Below are positions 7,683-12,657 of a stretch of 12,657 nucleotides of DNA, one piece after another (the first letter of the stretch is position 1; the number at the start of each line of letters is the position of its first letter). Below the pieces are notes generated by a model. It was not told where the DNA came from and made no database searches. It saw only the letters and a program-made list of their open reading frames with translations. The stretch comes from JANWYU01 sp964655485 (GTDB lineage: Bacteria > Bdellovibrionota > Bdellovibrionia > Bdellovibrionales > Bdellovibrionaceae). Location: the NCBI GenBank assembly GCA_964655485.1, contig CAZZMS010000123.1, forward strand, positions 1 through 12,657, given 5' to 3'. A program made the position numbers and the translations under genes.

Positions 7683-8645
7683 CTACGATATACCCTGAGC
7701 CAAAGAAAGCCCCTTTCGTAAGTCATGAAACCAAGAGCTTTCTTGCGAGACAATTTTCACCAATTGGGAACCCAGAGCTTGAAACCGAATTTGTAATTCC
7801 TCCTGACGCTTCAAAGCTCCTTGCGCATAACTCTCACGCACGTCATACAAGGAGGTGTCCCACAATACAGTCCTTCCGGTCTCAGGGTCCCGCACTCCCA
7901 GAAGCCCTGCCCCCTCTGGCAACTCCACCTCCCAGGGGTCTTGAATCCAAATCGGATAAATCTCATGCTTTTGTCGCAACAACCGCCACTCGACATCAAA
8001 CTGGGGCAAAGAGACAAAGTCAGATATGACAAAAATCAGACTTTTTTTATTTAAAATTTTTCTTAGATAACGGAGAGCTACAGATAAATCTGTACTGCTA
8101 CCAGCCGCTGGCTCCGAATGTAAAATATCTCTTAGAAGACGCCGAAAATGAGCTCGGCCTTTTTTCGGCGGCACCCAAAGATCCACGCCGTTTGAAAACA
8201 ATAATAAACCCACAAGATCTTTGGTTTTCAGCGCTGATTGAGACAAGACTCCGGCCACAAGCGCACTCATCATAGTTTTGGGATAAAATTGCGAGCCCAT
8301 GCGCATCGATAGACTGTGATCCACGACTAAAATCACATGGGTCTCTCGCTCTTCCTCGTATTGCTTAATAATCGTTCTTCCTGTACGTGCGGTAGCCACC
8401 CAGGAAATATGGCGCGTATCATCTCCCGGCACATACTCCCTAAAATCAGCAAAAGTCATCCCCTGGCCTTTGAAACGAGCCCGCCATTGCCCCAGAAATT
8501 GATCATTCACTCGAAAGCGCACCTTAGTTTCTATATCTTGTATCAGCTCCAAAACACGCTGCCACTCTTCCTCCTTTGTGGAGCTCATTCCGGCCTGATT
8601 CCACGGGGGAGACCATGATAACCATTTTTTCCCTGATAATTTCAT
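7683..8645 (-). CDS. DUF58 protein with VWA-like domain
   Basis: 320 aa, a standard partner of MoxR ATPases. The DUF58 signature is complete: REYVPGDDTRHISW at 69-82, with Arg69, Glu70, Gly74, Asp75, Asp76, Arg78 and Trp82. The VWA-like fold carries a MIDAS-like Asp109-Ser111-Ser113 (VDHSLSM), Thr185 and Asp209 (ISDF). No TM helix is evident, so it is probably cytosolic or peripheral. The ATG at 8645 has GGAGA upstream, and 33 bases separate it from moxR. The next gene begins 9 bases after its TAG stop in the same reading frame. The biochemical role of DUF58 proteins is poorly known; a substrate or adaptor of MoxR is the usual proposal. Confidence 0.93.
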   Translation of the reverse strand: MKLSGKKWLSWSPPWNQAGMSSTKEEEWQRVLELIQDIETKVRFRVNDQFLGQWRARFKGQGMTFADFREYVPGDDTRHISWVATARTGRTIIKQYEEERETHVILVVDHSLSMRMGSQFYPKTMMSALVAGVLSQSALKTKDLVGLLLFSNGVDLWVPPKKGRAHFRRLLRDILHSEPAAGSSTDLSVALRYLRKILNKKSLIFVISDFVSLPQFDVEWRLLRQKHEIYPIWIQDPWEVELPEGAGLLGVRDPETGRTVLWDTSLYDVRESYAQGALKRQEELQIRFQALGSQLVKIVSQESSWFHDLRKGLSLAQGIS

Positions 8646-8678
8646 CCCTTATTCTCCTATCGGGCCTCGGTGGGAAGC

Positions 8679-9623
8679 TTAGGATTCTACTTGGGACAAA
8701 ATCTTCTTTATGATCGCATCGGGCTTTGTGTTTTCTGCTTCCGCTTCAAAGCTCAGAATGAGGCGATGACGTAAAACCGCTGGAGCTACTGCCTTCACAT
8801 CCTCTATGGTGACAAATTCCCGACCTAATAAAAAGGCATGGGCTTTAGCTCCACGCACTAGGGCCAAAGTCGCCCGTGGAGAAACCCCCACGGAGATTAA
8901 GGATTCTAGCGCCCCCAAACCAAAATCTCTCGGTCGGCGAGTGGCCATCACCACATCGACGATGAAATTCTTAATTTTTTGATCCACATGAGTTTTATCT
9001 ACTTTGAACATGGCTTCCATGAGCTCCTCACGACTTAACACGGTAGAAGCTTGCGGAGTTTCCAAACCACTCATGCGATTCAAAATTTCCATTTCCTCTT
9101 CCCGCTTGGGGTAATCCACAATGAGCTTGAGCATGAAACGGTCGAGCTGGGCTTCGGGCAGAGGATAAGTTCCCTCCTGTTCAATCGGGTTTTGGGTAGC
9201 CAAAACTAAAAATGGCTTTTCCAGAGGATAGGTTTGCTCACCTATGGTAACTTGCTTTTCAGCCATGGCCTCCAACAAGGCTGATTGCACCTTAGCTGGA
9301 GCCCGATTGATTTCATCAGCTAGCACGATATTGGTAAAAATCGGACCCTTTTTAGGAAAGAACTCCCCTGATTTAGGGTTGAACACCATAGTCCCCACCA
9401 AATCCGTGGGTAACAAATCGGGAGTAAATTGAATCCGCCCAAAGTTTAAAGATACGGTTTTCGCCAAAGTAGCAATGGTAAGAGTTTTAGCTAATCCAGG
9501 AACCCCTTCGACCAAAATATGACCACCCGTTAATAAGCCGATCAGAATCCCTTCCACCATTTCTTCCTGACCTACAACTACACGAGCCACCTCTTGCCTG
9601 AGTCTGGTAATACTGGGATTCAT
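8679..9623 (-). CDS. moxR: MoxR-family AAA+ ATPase
   Basis: 314 aa AAA+ ATPase thought to act as a chaperone that remodels or loads metal on VWA proteins. All motifs are present: Walker A GVPGLAKT (40-47), Walker B IVLADEINR (99-107, Asp103/Glu104), sensor 1 Asn145 in ATQNP, arginine finger Arg162 in EAQLDRF and sensor 2 Arg250 in GVSPRATLAL. Length is typical for MoxR. The ATG at 9623 has a strong purine-rich Shine-Dalgarno region (GGAAGGGGGAG on the minus strand). It is the first gene after a candidate promoter at 9683-9710 and heads the bat operon, so it sets the energy-driven step for the three VWA proteins that follow. Confidence 0.96.
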   Translation of the reverse strand: MNPSITRLRQEVARVVVGQEEMVEGILIGLLTGGHILVEGVPGLAKTLTIATLAKTVSLNFGRIQFTPDLLPTDLVGTMVFNPKSGEFFPKKGPIFTNIVLADEINRAPAKVQSALLEAMAEKQVTIGEQTYPLEKPFLVLATQNPIEQEGTYPLPEAQLDRFMLKLIVDYPKREEEMEILNRMSGLETPQASTVLSREELMEAMFKVDKTHVDQKIKNFIVDVVMATRRPRDFGLGALESLISVGVSPRATLALVRGAKAHAFLLGREFVTIEDVKAVAPAVLRHRLILSFEAEAENTKPDAIIKKILSQVES

Positions 9624-9682
9624 GACTCCCCCTTCCTATGGAGAAAAAATCATTCTTAGAACTGAAAGACTTTGACCTTAAC

Positions 9683-9710
9683 AGGATACCTGGGCCACTC
9701 CAGATGTCAA
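9683..9710 (-). promoter_or_regulatory. Sigma70-type promoter for moxR-bat operon
   Basis: The minus strand has a perfect TTGACA -35 (complement of 9705-9710), a 16-base spacer and TATCCT as -10 (complement of 9683-9688, four of six consensus bases). The -35 overlaps the stop codon of the upstream gene. Transcription would start near 9676, leaving a leader of about 50 bases before the moxR ATG. It would let the bat genes be expressed apart from the two genes upstream. Confidence 0.6.
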
Positions 9711-10702
9711 ACAAGGCTCATGTTCTCTAGAAAGCGCAAGCTGCGAAGACCAAACCAAGAAAACAACTCCCCATCTACAAAAGCAATGGCCGGCTGGGGT
9801 AACAGAGATAAAATCTCGTCTTTTTTAGGCGCAAAAGGAAAAGGCTCGCTACTGAGTAACACCAAACTATCACGAGGTAACTGGTCCAAGGACCAGCTAG
9901 GGTACTTCACGCAAGAGTCGCTCGCGCTTTCAGGGCCCCACAGAACACGTTCAGAGGTTACCAAGCCAAGAATTCGAAGAACATCCCCGATAAAGGTTTC
10001 CGAAGATACACTCATCCAGGGCTGGGACCAGATCACATAGGTTACTGAGCTCAAGCCCTCAAGGCTCTCTGGTTTTCTCCACCACTCTAGGGCCTGTAAT
10101 TGTTCTAAACGTCGAAAAATAGAGTTCCTATCCCTGTCTTGTGCTATAGCTGATAGGCGCCTTAAGCTCTGCTCCAATCGAAGGGCCATCGTCGCTAAGA
10201 CCGAGTTACGAAACAATACAGACAGCTTGCTGAGCTCCTGATGAAGAGTGCTTACATCCCGCACATGAGTAATCAGTAAACGATCGGAGGGGACGAGAGC
10301 CGCCATTTCACGAGTATTTTCCTCTTTGTCCAGTAACACATAATCACATTCCTCCCATGATAACGGCTCCCGAGAAAAAGACTTGGTACCACCCCATATA
10401 GGTACGTGTGTGACCATGTCCTCGGGATGAACACAAAAGCGTGTACGCCCCACAAGGTTCAAGCCAGCATGAATCAGGGTCTCCGTCCAAGAGGGGACCA
10501 TGCTCACAACTCTTGGCCCTTGCGAGCCAAAAGCAACATCCTGATCGTCTCTATGAGTCGCAGATTTTTGCGCACGACACTGCGGATAGGGCCCATGCCG
10601 ACAGCCCGAACCACAACAGGTTCCCCGGCTTAGCAGATATTCTCGGGTCCAAACCCTGTATGAGCCCTCGCGATAAAAATCCCGCCCTTCAATAACTCTC
10701 AC
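9707..10702 (-). CDS. DUF5522-like / BtuF-like (helical-backbone metal receptor) fusion
   Basis: 331 aa with two parts. Residues 1-42 resemble the small Cys-rich DUF5522 module: RVWTREYLLSRG followed by Cys29, Cys30, Cys34, Arg35, His36 and Cys42; the usual HCPY motif here reads HGPY. Residues 63-331 resemble the BtuF/COG0614 fold that binds cobalamin or iron chelates: VVSMVPSWTETL (65-76), GRTRFCVHP (85-93), IWSQPWMSVSSETFIGDVL (224-242) and a C-terminal VDGELFSWFG. There is no signal peptide, so the protein is probably cytosolic, unlike classical BtuF. The GTG at 10702 lies 2 bases after the upstream stop and has no clear Shine-Dalgarno, so translational coupling is likely; no better start exists before the DUF5522-like part. 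Cobalamin or metal handling is a family-level guess. Confidence 0.8.
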   Translation of the reverse strand: MRVIEGRDFYREGSYRVWTREYLLSRGTCCGSGCRHGPYPQCRAQKSATHRDDQDVAFGSQGPRVVSMVPSWTETLIHAGLNLVGRTRFCVHPEDMVTHVPIWGGTKSFSREPLSWEECDYVLLDKEENTREMAALVPSDRLLITHVRDVSTLHQELSKLSVLFRNSVLATMALRLEQSLRRLSAIAQDRDRNSIFRRLEQLQALEWWRKPESLEGLSSVTYVIWSQPWMSVSSETFIGDVLRILGLVTSERVLWGPESASDSCVKYPSWSLDQLPRDSLVLLSSEPFPFAPKKDEILSLLPQPAIAFVDGELFSWFGLRSLRFLENMSLV

Positions 10703-10704
10703 AT

Positions 10705-11124
10705 TTAAAATCGTAAGCGATCTGGGTTCACCGGACTAGGCCATTCTGGAAGATCATACCAAACTCCTTCGAACCATAAGGCATGATAGTCTGCACTGTA
10801 ATAAACATAGTTTTTGATAAAAGTGCCCAGACGGGTATCGCACTTTACCGGCAAGCCATAGGTAGCCACCAAGTCAGGATTTAAGCCACAGCGGCCCCGA
10901 CTCGTAACTTCAAGCTTTTTAAGGTAACCCACACAGAGGGACTCAGACCCCAAACGCACCACCTGAGAAATATACCCTTCCACAAAGCCCACGTAATAGT
11001 CACAACTCGCCTGAGAACGCCTCCCCTCCTGAGCCAGAGCGCCCTGAAAAAATATCAGGGTCACAGCGAAGACCACGAAATAAGCAAAAAAACTTTTGTA
11101 AAGCTTTTGTTGAGTTAAACCCAT
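10705..11124 (-). CDS. Small secreted protein with four cysteines
   Basis: 139 aa, not recognised. A clear Sec signal peptide (Lys-containing n-region, hydrophobic core about 11-26) ends ALA before Gln32, leaving a mature protein of about 108 residues with four cysteines (41, 64, 79, 95). These could form two disulfides in the periplasm. The tail is rich in Trp, Tyr and Pro (WFEGVWYDLPEWPSP). There is no lipobox Cys at the cleavage site, so it is not a lipoprotein. The ATG at 11124 has AAGGAG 7 bases upstream, an ideal site. It is the first gene after the promoter at 11170-11198 and lies 2 bases from the DUF5522-like/BtuF-like gene, so the two are surely cotranscribed. Confidence 0.85.
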   Translation of the reverse strand: MGLTQQKLYKSFFAYFVVFAVTLIFFQGALAQEGRRSQASCDYYVGFVEGYISQVVRLGSESLCVGYLKKLEVTSRGRCGLNPDLVATYGLPVKCDTRLGTFIKNYVYYSADYHALWFEGVWYDLPEWPSPVNPDRLRF

Positions 11125-11131
11125 ACAAGCA

Positions 11132-11137
11132 CTCCTT
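11132..11137 (-). promoter_or_regulatory. Shine-Dalgarno of the secreted-protein gene
   Basis: The minus strand reads AAGGAG here, 7 bases before the ATG at 11124. It fixes that start over upstream readings in other frames. Confidence 0.8.
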
Positions 11138-11169
11138 GATAGCTCTTAATGTGAACTGTGATGGCGATG

Positions 11170-11198
11170 GGTATAATGCATCAAAAGCGGAATGACAA
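11170..11198 (-). promoter_or_regulatory. Sigma70-type promoter, leftward
   Basis: On the minus strand TTGTCA (complement of 11193-11198, five of six -35 consensus bases) is followed after exactly 17 bases by TATACC (complement of 11170-11175) as -10. The leader to the ATG at 11124 would be about 40 bases. Its -10 shares bases with the rightward -10 at 11172-11177. Confidence 0.6.
11172..11177 (+). promoter_or_regulatory. Candidate -10 (TATAAT) for the CLC gene, rightward
   Basis: A perfect TATAAT occurs in the divergent intergenic region, preceded by GATGGG. No good -35 lies 16-18 bases upstream (bases 11148-11155 match poorly), so the promoter may be weak or activator-dependent. Transcription would start near 11184, giving a leader of about 120 bases before the GTG at 11308. 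Confidence 0.45.
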
Positions 11199-11207
11199 GC
11201 CCTTATC

Positions 11208-11219
11208 CTTCCCGGGAAG
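11208..11219. promoter_or_regulatory. 12-base perfect palindrome, possible operator
   Basis: CTTCCCGGGAAG is its own reverse complement. It lies 9 bases upstream of the leftward -35 and in the leader of the rightward transcript. Perfect 12-base palindromes are expected a few times per window by chance, so a regulator site is only a suggestion from its position. Confidence 0.25.
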
Positions 11220-11274
11220 AATTTATTGTTCCGGCCTGCCTCTTGCGCTAGCCTAGGTCCCATTGAGTCACACG

Positions 11275-11299
11275 GGGGTCTCCCCTTTTGGTAAAAAGG
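11275..11299 (+). promoter_or_regulatory. Two competing leader hairpins at the CLC ribosome-binding site
   Basis: GGGG (11275-11278) can pair with CCCC (11282-11285) around a 3-base loop, followed by TTTT. Alternatively CCTTTT (11284-11289) pairs with AAAAGG (11294-11299) around the loop GGTA. The second hairpin hides the AAGGA Shine-Dalgarno (11296-11300) that serves the GTG at 11308. The two share bases 11284-11285, so they exclude each other. Confidence 0.35.
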
Positions 11300-11307
11300 A
11301 TCTTTGC

Positions 11308-12585
11308 GTGAATAAAGGAGAAATCCGAAAGCTTTTATCTCGACTGTCGGCTTGTGCCCTCATCGGAACGAGCGTGGGTCTAGCCACAAGCTTTTTTCTC
11401 ATAGCCTTGCACCAAGTGACACAGTGGCGAAAATCCTACGCTCTTCTGATACTGAGCCTACCCTTAGGTGGCTGGCTCGTCTTAAAACTTTACCAGCTTC
11501 TAAGCCCTCGCTCCCATGGGGGCACCAATCTCATCTTCGAGGAGATCCATGAACCAAAAAACCCATTACCCAAGGCCCTGGGACCTTTGGTCTTCTTGGG
11601 GACCCTGCTGACTCATCTCGGAGGCGGTTCCGCGGGTCGAGAAGGTGTGGCCGCTCAACTAGGATCTAGTCTGGCAGATCATTTAGGTCCTTGGTTAAAA
11701 AATATGTATTCGGATCGACGCCGCCTTCTTACTCTGGGCATGGCCGCAGGCTTTGGCTCAGCTCTCGGCACACCCTGGGCAGGGGCCTTTTTCGCCTCTG
11801 AGGCTTTGGTCGTAGGTCGCTGGCAAGCCCCCTTGTGGGATAGTGTCCTCTGCTCTTGGGTGGCCTACTCTATCACCCTCTTGTTACCAGTCCCTCACAC
11901 GCACTACCCCCACATTCCCGCTCTGTCCCCCTCCCTCGCTATCGTCGTAGGAGTGATAGGGGCGGCCTTAAGTTTCGGGGGGCTTGCGCGATTTTTTGTC
12001 CACAGCACTCACATCCTTGAAGGGTGGTTAAAAAAAATTCCGCTAGCTAGCGAGAGGAAAATTATTATCGGAGGTAGCCTCATCGCGGGATTGTTCTATT
12101 TGTTACCAGACTGGCGTATTTATGCTGGCCTAGGCCTTGATACGATCGAACAAGCTTTTCACTCTACCATCCAAAGCCCATGGATCCCCTGGTTAAAAAG
12201 CTTATTCACGAGTGCCACTCTCTCCCTGGGTTACAAAGGAGGGGAGTTCACTCCCCTTGTCTTCATCGGGAGCACTTGGGGAAGTTTTTTATCTGCTTGG
12301 TTGGAGCCGCAGGATCCCGCCTTTTGGGCCGCCTTGGGATTTGCTACCACCTTTTCCGCTGCTGCCAACACCCCCGTGGCAGGAGCCATTATGGCTGCGG
12401 AATTATTTGGCTGGCCCCTGTTACCCTGGGCCCTCTTGAGTGGGGGAATAGCTCACTTAATCACGCCCATGACCGGAATTTATAAAACACAAAAAGTCCT
12501 ACGTCCTAAATGGGCGCATCGTTGGCTTAGGGAATGGCGGCAAGGTAGGCAATCCAAGACTCGCAAGAGTCCACCCGTGACTTAA
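11308..12585 (+). CDS. CLC-family anion transporter, CLC-F-like
   Basis: 425 aa polytopic inner-membrane protein of the CLC chloride channel/antiporter family. From the GTG start, landmarks are HGGTNLIFEEIHEP (70-83), THLGGGSAGREGVAAQLGSS (102-121) with the gating glutamate Glu112 in GREG, the GxxGTPWAG-type helix (about 149-159) and GYKGGEFTPLVFIG (308-321). The combination of TNLIxEEIHEP, GREGxAxQxG and GGEFTPL in place of the chloride-type GSGIP and GREGP resembles the CLC-F clade, F-/H+ antiporters that expel fluoride; that substrate is an inference. No C-terminal CBS domains are present. The GTG at 11308 has AAGGA at a 7-base spacing and is preferred over the TTG at 11263, which lacks a Shine-Dalgarno and would add 15 residues. 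It stands alone, divergent from the secreted-protein gene. Confidence 0.88.
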   Translation: MNKGEIRKLLSRLSACALIGTSVGLATSFFLIALHQVTQWRKSYALLILSLPLGGWLVLKLYQLLSPRSHGGTNLIFEEIHEPKNPLPKALGPLVFLGTLLTHLGGGSAGREGVAAQLGSSLADHLGPWLKNMYSDRRRLLTLGMAAGFGSALGTPWAGAFFASEALVVGRWQAPLWDSVLCSWVAYSITLLLPVPHTHYPHIPALSPSLAIVVGVIGAALSFGGLARFFVHSTHILEGWLKKIPLASERKIIIGGSLIAGLFYLLPDWRIYAGLGLDTIEQAFHSTIQSPWIPWLKSLFTSATLSLGYKGGEFTPLVFIGSTWGSFLSAWLEPQDPAFWAALGFATTFSAAANTPVAGAIMAAELFGWPLLPWALLSGGIAHLITPMTGIYKTQKVLRPKWAHRWLREWRQGRQSKTRKSPPVT

Positions 12586-12657
12586 CTTCGCGAAAAACCC
12601 CATTCCCCCGGCCGCGGGCATCAGTACCCTCCCAGAAAAAACGAACCTCTTTAAACC
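12527..12657 (-). CDS. Possible 3' end of a minus-strand gene (partial)
   Basis: One minus-strand frame is open from the window edge to a TAA at 12527-12529, 42 codons ending DSCESWIAYLAAIP. The composition looks protein-like, with FWEGTDARGRGNG and VFREVKSR stretches, but another minus frame is also open here. The last 59 bases would overlap the convergent CLC gene. A convergent neighbour would explain why no terminator follows the CLC stop. Evidence is weak, and the sequence beyond the window decides. Confidence 0.25.
   Translation of the reverse strand, partial: FKEVRFFWEGTDARGRGNGVFREVKSRVDSCESWIAYLAAIP

Noticed and set aside
7811..8054. Several 60-120 codon open frames opposite or within the DUF58, batA, moxR and BtuF-like genes.
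   Set aside because: They are shadows of strongly supported genes, with no own ribosome-binding sites or recognisable protein features.
11160..11307. Fluoride (crcB-type) riboswitch upstream of the CLC gene, suggested by GGCGATGGG at 11163-11171.
   Set aside because: The rest of the conserved core (the downstream AUGACUCCU-like segment and pseudoknot pairing) is not found, and the GGCGATGGG lies at or upstream of the proposed -10, so it would not be transcribed.
11263..11307. TTG start at 11263 for the CLC protein.
   Set aside because: No Shine-Dalgarno precedes it, and the 15 added residues do not look conserved; GTG 11308 has AAGGA at good spacing.
12586..12657. Intrinsic terminator after the CLC gene.
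   Set aside because: Only the short TTCGCGAA palindrome and a GC-rich patch are present; no stem followed by a T run.
1..12657. CRISPR arrays, tRNA or rRNA genes, insertion sequences, phage attachment sites.
   Set aside because: No direct-repeat arrays, RNA gene signatures, transposase genes or terminal inverted repeats were seen on either strand; no gap over 300 bases lacks a gene.

Overview
The window is a compact, mostly minus-strand bacterial chromosome segment of roughly 48% GC. It is dominated by one operon of the MoxR / von Willebrand A (VWA) / Bat type. The family mix (MoxR AAA+ ATPase, DUF58, BatA, a BatB-BatC fusion, BatD, a cytosolic cobalamin-receptor-like protein with a DUF5522-like Cys cluster) and the frequent TTG/GTG starts fit a Gram-negative of the Bdellovibrionota / delta-proteobacteria-like kind. 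That placement is an inference from gene content; no taxonomic marker is present.

Layout, left to right. At 1-59 is the first 19 codons of a minus-strand gene running off the edge. At 93-794 (+) is an AT-rich orphan gene whose tail overlaps the convergent end of the main operon. From 9623 down to 750 (-) runs moxR, DUF58-VWA, a one-TM protein, batA, batBC (fused), batD and an S66 LD-carboxypeptidase. These genes are coupled by overlaps or short gaps and preceded by a good sigma70-type promoter at 9683-9710. Upstream on the same strand, 11124 down to 9707, are a small secreted four-cysteine protein and a DUF5522-like/BtuF-like fusion, driven by a promoter at 11170-11198. Diverging from that promoter, 11308-12585 (+) encodes a CLC-family anion transporter most like the fluoride-exporting CLC-F clade. 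The last ~70 bases hold no certain gene.

How the genes fit together. MoxR ATPases are thought to act as chaperones on VWA-domain partners. Here three VWA proteins with metal-binding (MIDAS) residues (DUF58, BatA, BatB) sit with periplasmic or TPR partners (BatC, BatD, the one-TM protein) in an inner-membrane complex historically linked to aerotolerance and envelope stress. A cytosolic peptidoglycan-recycling LD-carboxypeptidase as last gene suggests a cell-envelope role for the unit.

The system is a known type. The less ordinary parts are the BatB-BatC fusion that keeps an apparent signal peptide inside it, the DUF5522-like/BtuF-like fusion, the shared -10 element of the divergent promoters, two mutually exclusive hairpins over the ribosome-binding site of the CLC gene, and a strong excess of the hexamer GGTAAC/GTTACC across the window.
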